Shown: positions 21,815-34,540, counted from the first letter of the stretch. The stretch: DNA of 64,000 nt from Bactericera cockerelli (GCA_024516035.1 CM044955.1:13306079-13370078), one strand, 5' to 3'. Notes: generated from the letters alone by a model not told the origin. Numbers and translations are program-made.

Positions 21815-23630
21815 GCAAAAGTTTTTTATGTGTTGTAAAAGATTTTTTGACAAAAAAATTAGTAGTCGTCGCGTCTCCGTTGGTCCTAAAAATTGTGATT
21901 GACATCATTTTTTCTAGAAAAGTGAACTAATCTTATTTGCTTAAAACTTTGGACACTAACAGGTTAAGCATACCCCATAAGGCACTACAATTATCTATCC
22001 AACTAAACATCCATCTCTTAAGCTTGTGGTGCAATTCCAATGCGATCAAGATAATGGAATTGTTTAATATGAATGTCTAACGTCTATAAAAATCTATATC
22101 AACTTTTAATAGACAAGACGTTTACTCTTACATCTCTTTAACATATGGAATAGAATCTCAATTTTCTGTCGAATATTGATAACCTTATTGGCAATTTGGC
22201 AAGCCCTAGTAGTTGTAATTTGTTTTACAACTGAAAAAATAACTCAATAAATAGCAAAATTTATTTCAAGATTTTAGAAACGATTAAAAAAAATCCAACA
22301 TGGTTGGTCCCGGACATGCAGGCAACGCTTTAAGATAAGAGATAGGTAGTCTATGCTATACAGTAGACAATAGAAAATACAGGCCAACCTAGATTTTAGG
22401 ATTTGTGTAAGCAGGAAACCTAGATAAACCGGGAAAAAATCATAGTCATTATGGAAATGGACTGCTTAAAAAAATTTTTTACCCAGGTAACAGACTTCTA
22501 TAAGAAGGAAAATATTGCCAGTCCCTTGAGTTCCCGATTATCAGGTTCAACTAAATCGAGTTATAAATTATTGAGAACCCCTATAAAGGAACCGAGAATC
22601 AAACCTGGTGGTCGCAAGAGTCAAAGCCGAATACGGATATTGAATTGCAAATAGCATGATGAGTTCAAGACTACAAAAACATTAAATTCATGGGTAATTA
22701 AGGGCATATTCTTACGTTTACTGTACTAAATCTAATAGATTTAGTGCAGTAAAAATAAAAAGGTCTCGACAAATTCACAAGTTGTGTTCGAAAAAATAGA
22801 TAGAATGTGTGTGTGTGTATGTGTAATTGTGAATGTATGTGTGACAGAGAGTCAGAGAGTTTCATTAAGAAAAACAGGGAACCAAAAATAGAAAAGGGGG
22901 AAGGAGAGATCCGAAGAAAGTAAAGGATACAAGGAGAAGGGAAAGAGGTGGAGGAAGTAGGGTATGCTTTCCACTTTATGTTACGTTGGTCCTCTAAAAG
23001 TAAATAGTTTGATCTGATGAAATTCCAGCGCGCGTGGATGAAATTCCTGCTTATCTTGATTGTCTTACATCACTCAAAAAGCTGCAAGGTACGCGGCGTA
23101 ACTTTTACAAAGACGTTATAATATAAACACCCCTCCTTTGTTTGAATCTTGGATGTCGCATACACACATTTTCGTCTCTCGTATGCTTGAAGGTAGATGG
23201 AACTCCTCACTTGACACTCACTTCCTCATGGTGAGGAAAAGAGGGAGCTTGAAGACATGAAAGTTTCCACAATGGACTCATCATCATTCAACAAAACTGT
23301 CAACTTTGGCTGATTTTTTTGTTGTTGTTGGTAATTGGGATTTTCAGATTTAAAAACAAATCTAGTAGGGATTTCAAAGGATAACACTCTAAGACTATAT
23401 ACCTAGTAATAAATATTATTTAACATGCCAATTGATTGCCAAAAAAGAGAATGGCTTTTTTTGTTGAAATTGAAAAACTTATCCAAAGGAGGTGCAATGT
23501 AAAACAATAGAAGAATAAGAAGAAGGATTTTTAGCAAAATTAGTTTGATCTTAAGAGTTGCAGAACCAGGCCAATTAATTTAGGTATTTATTTCTTATAA
23601 GAGTTCAGTCTTTAATGTTATTACACCCAG
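21815..23630. other. Unassigned stretch with one hairpin
   Basis: A good hairpin lies at 22717-22753 (tttactgtactaaatct and its near-complement). A weak minus-strand B-box-like block lies near 22590-22625. A GT-rich microsatellite is at 22806-22825 and a purine-rich patch at about 22860-22960. No gene is recognised. Confidence 0.45.
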
Positions 23631-23636
23631 AACGAT

Positions 23637-23830
23637 AGTTATTATTATTATATTATGCTTTATTAGGTAAGACAAAGTAAAATATATACAGTAAAATACA
23701 ATGAAAATATTAATAGATTAAACAAAGAAACAAGAACATAAAAGAGAATAAAGCTAATGTCCTATCTAAAGGGCGGGGTTATTGCCTGTGGCAATCTCTT
23801 CCACTCAACTCTTTGTTGTAATAGTTCTAA
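23637..23830 (-). pseudogene. LINE 3' end: last codons and 3' UTR
   Basis: The minus strand reads VEWKRLPQAITPPFR and a stop, then a 3' region ending ctttat.aagcat and (aata/ata) repeats. A related segment lies on the plus strand at 60950-61236, with the same cccgccctt block and a taaagcat..aataataataa end. An ending such as W..LP..I is usual for the last conserved motif of several non-LTR retrotransposons. Only this 3' piece is present. Confidence 0.6.
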
Positions 23831-24364
23831 CTAGGATACCAACTAGAAAGAGAAAATTGAAATTTTTAATTTAAATTGCATTAATGTAATTTGCATTAAA
23901 GCATTCGTTTCATTGCACGTGTAATTTATTAGAGTAGCGAGCAAGCTGTGAGTTATGGCAGGACACACAAAGCCGGCACACAAGCAGAGGTAACGAATCC
24001 TTTGAATATTTTGCACGGTAAAAAAGAGAAACAACACAAAACTTTTACACTTCTCAGCTCACAAGCAAGGTTCTGAAGCTTTTAAGATTTCAGCTATTTT
24101 CAGCACATTCATGTTGAGAAAAAAAAATATGAATTTTAAAATGCTTTTTACATTAAAATTGTTGGAATTTTGAAAATTTCTTGAAAAACAAAGTACACTA
24201 GAGTCGGGGGGAAATGTACAAAAGAATAACGCATTCTTTCCGAAACAAACGTAGATTATTCTAAAATATTCATGTACAAGATTCTGAACCGGTGCAAATT
24301 AGTTGAATACTCCGTCTTGCATTTCAAAAGGAATGCAGCTTATGTAGTACAACATAACATGAGC

Positions 24365-24422
24365 ATTAATTATGCAGTTAGATATTATCTAACTTAGATA
24401 TTATCTGACTACATAATTAATG
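24365..24422. repeat. Imperfect palindrome next to repeat E tail
   Basis: attaattatgcagttagata on the left pairs with the reverse complement on the right with a few mismatches. It abuts the tail of dispersed repeat E (24423-24490), as the hairpin at 959-992 abuts the head of copy 1. Confidence 0.65.
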
Positions 24423-24490
24423 GTCACAAGCGTCTACAATAGCTCTTTTTTCCTGGCTTCGAAATAAAAAAGGCTGTGAAACACTGTGAA
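24423..24490 (+). repeat. Dispersed repeat E, tail fragment
   Basis: gcgtctacaatagctc through ggctgtgaaacactg matches 1097-1153. Confidence 0.6.
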
Positions 24491-24571
24491 ATGTTAGTTA
24501 GTTATAAAAAATATTTATTTATTTACAACCTATGAATAAATCAGTCAATCAAAAAAATAGTATAAGTATAA

Positions 24572-24640
24572 GTAGTGCTTTATTTAGACTGTCAGCGCAA
24601 GACAGCTAGTCCCATTATGCCAACAATTTCTGTTAAAAAA
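24572..24640 (+). repeat. Short dispersed repeat (gctttatttagact)
   Basis: gtgctttatttagactgtca and agtcccattatgccaaca match the segment interrupting the minisatellite at 2696-2755. The first part also occurs inverted at about 5679-5699. Possibly the 3' tail of a SINE or LINE. Confidence 0.6.
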
Positions 24641-24964
24641 TTAGTCAATTTTTTTCATATCTATGTACAATAATAATGAAAATTACATCGCCACTTACAA
24701 AAATAATTATTACAAACATCACTAACAAAAATAATTATCTGAAATGAAAAAATTGGTGGAGGCGCCAGAATAACCACTGGACTTCTTCTGTTGTTTCTGT
24801 ACTACATCTTTTTAAGTTATTATACACTATTTTAGAGTAAATTAAACATGTTAAAAACCTATTAGCTCTAATTAAACTTTTTTTTGCTAACTACAAACTA
24901 GGTATCTTTAGCAAACGATATTAAAACGTTATCTTCTGTGCGTTTGAAAGACAATAAAAATACA

Positions 24965-25320
24965 ATGACATGTTGAATACACCACTCTACCGACCTGAGT
25001 GGCTAGATCGATAAGGTGGCGGACTTGCAACCTGGAAGTCGGTGATTCAGGTCCCGGTTTATAAGCGTAGATTTGATATACCGAGTTTGAGTAGTTGTGA
25101 TATTACGAAAGTGATTAACACAAATATGATAATTAAAAAAAAAAAAAAAAATTGAAACGTCAAATTCAAACGCGTGTGATGCTGGCTTTTAAGGGTCCAA
25201 CTCAGGCTAAGTGAGGTTACTGTGGGTAGCCAGTTGGTAAAAATCCAGCGAATGGAGGGTAAAACCCCGTCAATATGACCTTAGCTGTTGAAAGAAACGT
25301 TCTATCCCAAAACATAACAA
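24965..25320 (+). mobile_element. 5S-headed SINE interrupted by SINE A
   Basis: The first bases of the head survive (gacatgttgaatacacca). They are followed by an inserted SINE A with poly-A tail (24990-25151), and then the body resumes near caaattcaaacgcg with gatgctggcttttaa, actcaggctaagtgagg and gcgaatggagggtaaaac. Most of the 5S head has been lost at the junction. Confidence 0.75.
24990..25151 (+). mobile_element. SINE A nested in 5S SINE
   Basis: ccgacctgagtggctagat, cggacttgcaacctgg, ggtgattcaggtcccgg (B box), gtagatttgatataccgag, gtgattaacacaaatatga, then a poly-A run. Insertion inside the 5S SINE shows that SINE A moved later. Confidence 0.8.
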
Positions 25321-25324
25321 AAGA

Positions 25325-25985
25325 ACACTGCTAGCGTTATGAAAGTTAGTAGGTATCTATACCTAAAACTTACTTCATAATTATTAGCAACTAGTGGTTT
25401 TCCGCACTACTTCTAATTCTAATTCCGTAACTAATTCAAAATAAAAAGTGACAAAGCTGTAATATTTTTTAGGGTGAACAGGGATTAGCTTTTTATACAT
25501 GAAAAATGTTAGTTCAATAGTTCTTGAAATGTTGATGTTGAAACCGTGCTAAGTACTGAAGAGGTAGTACATTTTTTCTCTCTTCCAGCCACTATAATTA
25601 AATTTTCCTTCTTATTTTTCAAACAAGATTTTGTTTTTCCTTTACAAAAAAAAACTTTGTGTAGTGAGGAGAAATAATAAATCATGTTGTTTTTTCATCT
25701 TGTTCAATGGCTTAATAATTATGATCGGACAGCGTATTTTTCCTTCGAAAAATTCCAAAAAACTTCTCAGTTGATGAACTTTTATATTATCTTGAAGAAT
25801 TTTCCAGGGCAGATATTCTCTCTTTAACCCATTGTAAGTTCTTGGCCTTTAAATTGAAAGTAAAATAAAAAATAGTTTTGATTAGTTAGGCAACCTTCTC
25901 TTGCATTCGGTCATACAGACCTCTCTGAATGACCGTAAGAGCTGACAATATAAGGACTTCAGATACCTACTTCATTTAGTTATGA
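25325..25985. other. Unassigned AT-rich stretch
   Basis: No gene or repeat recognised. Confidence 0.5.
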
Positions 25986-25987
25986 TT

Positions 25988-26541
25988 TAACTTCCGATGA
26001 ATTTCTAATATTAGAAATCGGAAGTATTGTGTTCGTTTTTGTTAAAAGTAAATGTTATTTTGCTCCGATTTTGATTTTTTTCATATTTCTGGACGTTTCA
26101 ACCTCCTGAACAACTTTGGTTTTGTGTCTGTCTGTCTGCCTGTCGGACAGATTTCAATGGATTTTTTTACAGATACGGGAAGACTTATTGTAAATGGTCC
26201 CATTATAAATTTATCAACTAGCGGTTCTGGGTGAAAGAGACCATGCCCCTGACCACTAACTTATTCTTTTTCCACTTATATATCGTGAACGTTACACCCG
26301 ATTTTAATGAAATTTTGTATATATAATATGCGTACTAGCGTTTTACATAGGTCATTCATAATATTTTTTTTAAAGTATGATTTATTCAGCTCTGAAATTT
26401 AAGAAAATCCAAAAAAATTGAGAAAAAAAATTGCAGAAATGAGGTTTACGACTTGCTGATACAGAATTTTTTGTAGAATCTCAGCTATTCTACCATATAA
26501 AACAAATTTGAAGAAAATCAATCACGAGGAAGTATTGTGTC
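25988..26541. mobile_element. Interspersed element bounded by ggaagtattgtg
   Basis: The word ggaagtattgtg ends a palindrome at 25990-26031 and recurs at 26528-26539 in the same orientation. The same word is seen at 1020-1031, 52747-52758 and, inverted, at 5816-5827. The segment contains a tgtctgtctgcctgtcgg run often seen inside short insect DNA elements. It encodes nothing recognisable. Confidence 0.5.
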
Positions 26542-26725
26542 CATAATATTGGCAGTGCATTTTATTATTTTTAAGAAATTCATCGTGTAAGTGAATATAA
26601 CATAATATCTTTACCAATAATGTATTCAATTTTTACGTAAAATTTTCTTCATGAATTCCTACAGTAACTTCAATAGCAACCTAATGAGTATAATGCATCA
26701 TTAAAATAAAAATCTGGTGTGACAA

Positions 26726-27292
26726 CACGCGACTTTTCTTATCACTCGAAAATGAGTCAAAATTCAACACTCAACGGTAACAGATAGAAAAAACTATTGT
26801 TGTAACCAGCACCTCAAAACCTATGGATTTCATTATGTCACAACCCACATGTAGCATAGATAGTAAAAAAGTTAGTCCAAAGGGGCCCCAATTACCGGTA
26901 AATTAGGGCCAGGTTCCGAAAAGTTCAAGATATCAAAAAAAAAAAAAAAAAAAAAAATGATCAGAATAGACCCCTATTTTTTTTGTATGTTCTTATAAAA
27001 ATTCTTAAATGGTGGTCAAAAGGCCGCCAATGGCATCAATTTTTTTTCTTTTTTTTCAAAAGATTCGTGCTGCGTCCTCTATATACGAGTATTTATGACC
27101 TGTATACCAAATTTTAAGTTTTTAGCTCATGCCGATCCTGAGATATTTTATAACAGACCGACAGACAGACCAGAATGGCTGAAACTTTGGATTTAGGCTT
27201 TAAGTACCCCAAAACGTGTTTTGGCACTGATAACTGACTATCGAAAATGTTGGGTAATTCCATTACTTTCCTTTCTATAGGATAAGGAAAGT
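26726..27292. mobile_element. MITE-like element with actttccttatc ends
   Basis: The left end reads cgacttttcttatcactcga and the right end ggataaggaaagtaaaa. Another element at 53242-53547 has tactttccttatc and gataaggaaagta ends. The right end here is doubled into a short palindrome (ttactttcctttctatagg and onward). A poly-A run lies at about 26937-26957. No coding capacity. Confidence 0.55.
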
Positions 27293-27299
27293 AAAAAGA

Positions 27300-27980
27300 G
27301 AGCATTGCTCATCAACTGCCAATATTATCTGGGTTATAATATATTCCTTTCAAAGCGTTATATAAACAGGTACCTACTTATAATATCAATAACAACCCAG
27401 GTTTCTTTATGCTAGAGCTCGTTCTCAACTCCAGCAATTGAGATCGAGAAGGGTTGAATATATTTCGCCCTAAATAAAGTAATATTTTTCTCTGAAGCAA
27501 GGAGAGTATTTCATATTTTGGCTTTCACCTCCTCATTAGTTACATTTATAAAGAACTCAGATGTTCTCAATTTTCTTTGCAATTTATGTTCGAAAAACTG
27601 CTACGATAAAACCATACTCAAACTTTGAAAACGCCAAGAGAAATATATATTGAGAGTTAAGATTTCAAAGTAAGAGATATCGTTGCAACTGTTTGAAAAC
27701 TAAAACTATTCCTGAGTGTGGTCCCGTGGAAAGTAACTTAGGGGGTTACCAAGGGGAGCAATGTTCTTTTGTTAGGAGGAACAATTAGGTGGTAATAATG
27801 AACTTGCTTAATAGTTTTCTATGAGTTAGATAACACCAAGTTTTCACTATAAATATCTTTTTCTTATTAGGTTCTTGGCACCAGTCTGTAGGGTTATTAT
27901 TTATTATTACGGATAGGAATAATAATAATATCGCCTTATTCATACTGTCCGATTAAGACTACTATAAAGTCTCATTATTC
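27300..27980. other. Unassigned stretch
   Basis: No gene or repeat recognised. Confidence 0.5.
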
Positions 27981-27984
27981 CAGC

Positions 27985-28135
27985 AGTAAGCCCAAGACGT
28001 ATTATTATGTGGTAAAAAAAACCAAATGGGAGGATAACTAAACTTGTCATGTCCCGTCTGGGTTTCGAACCCGCGACTTCTGGAATTTCTGGATTCACAG
28101 AGTGCCGCCTTTACCACTGAGCTACCGGGACAGAC
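27985..28135 (-). mobile_element. SINE C (tRNA-derived)
   Basis: On the minus strand the tRNA-like head occupies 28050-28132: acceptor arms tgtcccg and cgggaca pair perfectly, A box tagctcagtggtaaagg, B box gggttcgaaaccc. A tail with accacataataatacgtc and ataatgggact follows. A nearly identical copy with the same tail is at about 53695-53853, which marks this as a retrotransposed SINE rather than a single tRNA gene. Confidence 0.8.
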
Positions 28136-28139
28136 AGGG

Positions 28140-29905
28140 ATGTCTTTCTAAACGAGGACTGCACTTGCTGGAAATTCAGTAACCAGCTACTTACAGTAAC
28201 CCTACCCGGCCTGTTAGCACTGGGAGTGACAGTATCAAGAAGTCAAGGTGGTTCAAATTCAATTATGAAAGATTGGCCACCCATCAATCCTAGACTTGCT
28301 GGATGTTGCTCCACTTAGGTGATTCTGCAAGAACTGCTGTATTCAACGTGCCATCAAAAGTGTCACTTAATTATCCTTATCTTAAACAACCAGGATATTA
28401 TGTATGTACGCTTGTATGATTTCTTCAGACACCCTGTATAAGAGATGGTAGATCAGACAAGTATGTTCCTCCCGTAGACAAATTGATAATGCGGGTATCT
28501 CCTGACGTTCAAAGCCTCAGCTATTCCCCAGGAAAGATAAAACTTTCCAGTCAGCAGGAGAAAAGTTGTTGAGAAAGAATTCGAAATGTTTTAAGAAGAT
28601 GACATCAATTATATTAAATTTCCCTCAAGAAGGAGGAAGGGAAAATATCCTAAAGAGCTCACAATATAAGGGCCAACAACACAATAAACTAGACGAAAAT
28701 ATGAGGGTGAATTTCTGTTTTCCTCTCCTGAGCTTTTTTTCTTTCTTGAAATGAAAAAAGTCGTAAACTACAGGCCCTTTTCTTAAACTATATTAGGATT
28801 CAGATTCCAAGAGATAAGAGACCGACCCGTACATATACTTCAGACATGCTACCAATAGAATCTTTCAGAGATACACAATTGTGTTGTAAAATAGCACAAA
28901 TTTACCGTTGTCCATAAATAAAATTTACATATTTTCATAACACTTTAAGAATATAGCTCAACATATTTTGTTCCTAAGTAGGTAGTTTTTATTTTGTTCG
29001 TATAAAAGGTGAGACAATTTTTTACGGTTAAAAAAAGGTAAAAACTCGAGCTTATGAATGCTATAAGGATAAGGAAACTGTAATTCAGCCTATCTTAAAT
29101 TATACTTTCCTGAGCATGAAAGCGCTGAAGATACACAATTACACAATTACTTGTGTTTTGTGTTTTATTTAAAGTTCACTTGTTCATAAATTACAGTCTG
29201 AAATTACAAGTCCTTTATAGAAAATAACTTTCAGCTCGATCGGACTTGTACTTCGGGAGATATTGAATAAGCTCATTTTAAAAGCTTAACTTTTAAAAAT
29301 GGATTTTTTGAATTGGGCATGACGTTTCTAAGTCATTGGTAACCATGGATCATTTCAACTCAATCTGACTTGTGGTTCTCGAGTTTTATAACAAAAGATA
29401 ATGATGATATTTAACCACCTTGTTAGTCACCTGCTCTCTGAGTAACTATCTCATTCAAATGGTATTTTTGTATATACCTACTTAAGCAGTCCTCTGATGT
29501 CCTCATAAATCATGTATCAAATATTTCATGATTATACAAAAACCATCAATATCAGACATGGTCAAGCATTTTTTATGGCTAACGCAATAACGATTTACTA
29601 GCTACTAATAATTTGAACATCCTCATTCATAAGGTAATACTCGTAATTTTGTTTAGTATAGCTGCTCTGTTGTAGAAGCTACATCCCCTTTCGTGTTTAG
29701 AAAGTTGAACATCAAAAGGGTCACAAAACAAACATTGCAATCATAAAAAATACTTTCCTCAAGCTTATCAAAATAAGTTTATATCAATAAAAAAGCAAGG
29801 ATAGGAAAACAGGGATGGCATAGGGGATATTATTTTGTTAAGGTATTTCAGAAACACGGCAGTGTGAAACGCCAAGTTCAACTACTGAGTAGTCTGCTAT
29901 TATGC
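28140..29905. other. Unassigned stretch
   Basis: I see no supported gene. The short frame at 28566-28754 has no recognisable features. Confidence 0.45.
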
Positions 29906-29912
29906 GTGTATA

Positions 29913-30450
29913 CAGTATGTGCCAGAAGTCCTCGCCCATCGCCGATAACTTTTGAACGCGTGCGAATTTTTCAATTCTGTTTGTTTTTAAGGATAGGAAA
30001 GGGCCCATGGCCGATCTGCTGGTGACATCAAAATCAGTTTCAACCCCCGGAAGTGCTTTTTTTTTTCTTGCAAGAAATTAGTCATTTCTATAGAATTTCA
30101 AATAGATTGGTATATTTTTTATTCATTAATATAAATATAACCCCCTCAATCCGCCCCTGATTATGACAGGAAAGTCAAATAAATGTCATTTGTAATATTT
30201 TTATTTGATTATTCATATTGTAATGTAATGTAGCCTTTATTTGTACAATTAAATTTACATAACAACATAAAAATTATACCATTCCATTTGAAATTCTATA
30301 GAAAATAAGCAATTTTTTTAGAAAAAAAAATACCACTTCCAGGTCGAACCTGGATTTCAAGGTCACCAGCAGATCGGCCATGGACCCTTTCCTAAACTTA
30401 GAAACAAACAGAATTGTTTGTTTATGGGCGAGGATTTCTGGGACATACTG
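29913..30450. mobile_element. Inverted-repeat element with cagtatgt ends
   Basis: Left arm about 29913-30115 and right arm about 30275-30450 are inverted, imperfect copies (cagtatgtgccagaagtc against its complement; aaagggcccatggccgatct against its complement). The middle is AT-rich. No transposase; a non-autonomous DNA element. Confidence 0.8.
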
Positions 30451-30454
30451 TTAA

Positions 30455-31425
30455 GTACATGAAATGTTTCACATTTTTTAAAAACCTACCCCTATTAAAA
30501 CTTTCCTAAATTTTGAAATTGGAGTAGAGGTCAGTTTGTGAGTCTGGGGAGTATATAAATAATTATATTCAGGCTGTTTTTCAGATTATACTTCTGTTGA
30601 GAGGCTAAAATATTTTTTAAGAACAATGCCTGTATGTTTTTAAATCCAAACACGAACATTTTGGTTGAGCTCTATCTACCTACATATTATCCTGAAAATT
30701 ACGTTGTTTTATGTGGCTTGATCAGTAAAAGCATTTTTCAGAAGTATTTTCGTGTTTTTCATCATTTTTCATTAAAAATTCAAACATAAATATTGCTAAA
30801 AAATTTACTTTTCCTCCTAACATTCTGTATATTTTCTTAAGAGAAAATAGCTTTTCTTCTCTTCTTGTGCATTTTATCCCTTATCCTGCTTGCGGCTACT
30901 CTCCTGAATATCTTTGTGAGCTTCCTGTTTGTTCCTTGTATTTACTATATCCTGGTTTTATGTACATAACGTATATATGTTGTTCAAGTTTCATCCTGTA
31001 TCTTGAATGTATTCCTTCTATGTACGTACCTATATACCAGGAATATGATGACCTCTTTCCAATTTTCCATCATTCTCGTGATGGAAACCTATCTGACTTT
31101 TTTCATTGTTCAACTCTGATACATGTACAAATTTTGAAAAATTCTGGATGATCTGCCAGGAACCTGCCTCATTTTATACTGCTTTTAACATTCCTTTACT
31201 AATTTGAAATCGGTAGATTTCGGAAGATTTATGGGAATTTATTCACACCCTGTAAATATATTGAATTGCTACTTACATTTTCTGTATGGGTAATTTGTAC
31301 TTCCAAACCATAATATTGTACATTTTCTACATGTACAGGTACACAAAAGCACACAACTTTTTATTTTACAATTTCACTAAATATACAAACTTACCAAACA
31401 GTTGTACATTAATAAATAGTGTCCT
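30455..31425. other. Unassigned stretch
   Basis: The frame at 30867-31151 is open for 94 codons, rich in aromatic and cysteine residues, with no family I recognise. I do not call it a gene. Confidence 0.4.
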
Positions 31426-31429
31426 TCTA

Positions 31430-31432
31430 CTC

Positions 31433-31506
<74 letters not shown>

Positions 31507-31513
31507 TCTCTCT
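31430..31513. repeat. (CT)n microsatellite
   Basis: A nearly pure CT run. Long frames on both strands across it are artefacts. Confidence 0.97.
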
Positions 31514-32429
31514 TTCTCCCATAAAAAGAGCAATATGAATGATAAAGTTAAAGCGCAGCAATTTCGTGTTCCCAAGTTCATATTGTTGTAAGTACGGTCT
31601 ATAAAAAATAGCATGTCACTTTCATAGAGCTGTTCATATTAATAACAAGCAAAGCATGAAACTACTGGCTTCCACAGGTGACGTTGAGTACTCTTGTGTG
31701 CTTTCTACTTCTTTTTTTATGAATTTTATGACACTTTTTAATAACATTAAAAAAGACAAGGTGAAAAAACTCTATACAGGGTGGACCAAAAAAACGTTTA
31801 CACCCGTTAATGGTAGATTACTGATGATATTTCCAGGCCGGATCTGCAATCCGTTTTTTTCGGATTCGCCTTTATAACTGCACAAAGTGATTTTTTGCAA
31901 CTTTCCGAAAAAGTCCGACTTTGGCTTATTCTTCAGGTCAGTACTTTTTTCCTGTTTAAGATGAGTTGATTCTGAACAATTCTGCAGAAAGCCAACAAAA
32001 TTTCGATATTTCTAGTTACACTACTTTGTTTTTTACGGTTTGGTTTGTCATATTTTTTTACACCTGAACAGAAAAAAACACACGAAAAAACTTTTTTACT
32101 AAATAAAACACTCGACATTTGTCCGAACAAATCTTGGCACAGACACGGGCAAGTTTGATAAAAGTTGGCGGCCGCCCCAAGGATGCTAAAAAATAATTTT
32201 ACGATTTTTTATCACGTGATCTTCTGGGAAAAATTATTAGATGTTTGCCAAAAACTCTTCAAAAATCCTAAGAGTTTTCTAGCTGTAGACTGTGTAAGGG
32301 CGTCTTGTATTGTTTACAAAAATTGTTTACATTGCTTTTTTTGAATACCGCGGTCTCACATGCATCCATCAGCCAGTTTCGGAAAATTCAAATGATAATT
32401 TTCGTGCTCCTCAGATTGTCTGAAGTGTT

Positions 32430-32494
32430 AGCTAGATGTGGTAGTGCTAAGAGTGTTAGTCGAATGACCGAGGTTCAAATCTCGGCAGTCATTA
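32430..32494 (+). repeat. tRNA-like relic inside foldback
   Basis: gtgttagctagatgtggtag (A-box-like) and gaggttcaaatctcggc (B-box-like) in the right order and spacing. No convincing acceptor stem. Confidence 0.5.
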
Positions 32495-33011
32495 TTTTTT
32501 TAATTATCAAAATAATCTGATGGAATATTTTATTCATACCTGTATCTGACTTGTTGTAACACCAACAACTTATGGTTTTTTTTGGGTAATACCATCTGTA
32601 AATTGAGTTCTATCTGATACTATTGGTATCACAATAGGTACACATAATTATTATTCATGTAAGCCCCTGAGAGACTGCCTTGATAATGTAAGGATGGTTT
32701 TTCTTATGCTTCCCTACGAAAGAAAAAAAACTAGCGATTTTTCCAAACGAAAAAAGAGTTTATGAAATAAATCCAGGTAAATATGTAGGTAGGTTCTTCT
32801 ATCATAAACATTACTAATTAAATAACAAATATTTACCGATTGCCCATTCTTAATAGAAGTCTTGAAAAAAAAAACAAGATAATATTTTGTAAAATTAATA
32901 AACTTTTGCAGTCTTTATTATGTTTTATACTATTTTGATATAAACAAAAAGGTAGGTATTAAAAAAAAAAAACATTTTGTGTTAGTATGTTCAATGAGAA
33001 ACAATTAGAAG

Positions 33012-33090
33012 CGCACGATTAGCTCAGTGGTAAGCTAGTCACTTGCCATGCGGAATATCCCACCCGGGTCCGAAAGCCAGAGCCAGCAAA
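33012..33090 (+). repeat. tRNA-like relic (Gly-GCC-like) inside foldback
   Basis: A box tagctcagtggtaag, anticodon-region cacttgccatgcgg suggesting GCC, and a weak B box gggtccgaaagcc. Degraded at the 3' side. Confidence 0.5.
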
Positions 33091-33239
33091 AAATCCATGA
33101 CTACAAAATTAAAAAGACTGTTGCCATTTTTTATTTAGCCATAGTACACACTATGGATTCTCCTCACACAAGTTTTTGAAACCAATGGTGACTTTAGTAC
33201 CTTAGTTCTCACTCAGAACTGTCCCTCTACCTTTTACCT

Positions 33240-33325
33240 TCTTGCCTCTCTCTCTCTTTCGCTCTCTCCCTCTATCTCTTTCTCTCTCTATCTCTTTCTC
33301 TCTCTATCTCTCTCTCCCTTCTCAA
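33240..33325. repeat. CT-rich microsatellite
   Basis: Imperfect ctctctatctctttctc repeats. Confidence 0.9.
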
Positions 33326-34540
33326 TTCTCTCAGAGGAACTGTTGGAAGTGGCGTCCACCTTCCTGGATGCAAAGGTTGAACCTCTTCATCATGTTCCGT
33401 CGAATGTTGCGGAAGATTCCAGGTTTTTCTGTCAGGTCATCGAATGCCAACAGGATTCTTGCTACCAGATTCTGCTACTCTTGCGTCTCCACTGATATTT
33501 CGTAAACTATGTTTTTCACGTGATTCCAAATGTTCCTGTTGGCAGCTCCATATGCTAAATGCATATCTGCCATTTCAGCATCCGAATAATAATAATTATG
33601 TAACTTGTACTAAAAAAACTCAGAAGTTAAAGACAATTTTTCATAGAATGCAGAAAAATATGATTGAAAACTATCATCGACAACACTTCATTTGACTGGC
33701 CTTTAATTAATTCCAAGGAAAATAATTATCAGACATAAATAGCTAATTACTCTTTGAGTACAAGGCGACCCTACACGGTCAACACTTTTAAGATTTTGAA
33801 CATCATTTTTTGAGACTTACCTGGTTCGTTTTCCCAGAAGATCACGTGATAAAAATTCGTAAAATTATTTTTTAGCATCTTTGGGTTGGCCGCCAACTTT
33901 TATCAAACTTGCCCGTGTCTGTGCCAAAATTTTCTCGGCCAAATCTTAGGTGTTTCAAAGTGTAAAAAACTTACATGAGAATTTTTTTTCTATTCAGGTG
34001 TCAAAAAAGATTCCAAACCAAACCTTAAAAAACAAAGTAGTGTAGCTAGAAACATCGAAATTTTGTTGGCTTTCTGCAGAATTGTTCAGAATCAACTCAT
34101 TTTAAACAGGAAAAAAGATCTGACCTGAAGAATAAGCCAAAGTCGGACTTTTTAAGAAAGTTGCAAAAAATCACTTTGTGCAGTTATAAAGGCGAATCCG
34201 AAAAAACGGATTGCAGATCCGGCCTGGAAATGTCGTCAGTAATTTACCATTAACGGGTGTAAACGTTTTTTTTGGTCCACCCTGTATAGTTTGTACTGTA
34301 CACATTTTTATAATATATATAGACTAGTAATATACTTACTTACTTTTTATTTCCCAAACAAAAGTTTCTGATTCAAAAAGAAGAGGCTACCTTATAGCTT
34401 AGAAGCCTTAGGAGTGTCTCTTGTGGTCTGTCTTTTTAACAGAGTGAATCTGATTAAATGCACATTAGTACAATAAACTTTTAGTTCTACCTACAAGATG
34501 TCATCAATTACTTGAAAATAGTGAAAATAATTTAATATAT

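Larger units (their letters stand above)
31775..34286. mobile_element. 2.5-kb element with ~460-bp inverted arms
   Basis: The ends read tacagggtggaccaaa and the reverse complement, flanked by TA at 31773-31774 and 34287-34288. Arms run to about 32236 and from about 33829, ending at the cccagaagatcacgtgat block. The tacagggtg start and TA duplication match the mariner-type foldback at 8117-10380. The centre holds two tRNA-like relics and a CT tract and no transposase. Confidence 0.85.

Noticed and set aside
28050..28132. Functional tRNA gene
   Set aside because: The fold is good, but an almost identical copy with the same non-tRNA tail lies at 53.7 kb, so it is a SINE.
30867..31151. 94-codon frame as a host gene
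   Set aside because: No domain, no splice-site support and unusual composition; not enough to call.
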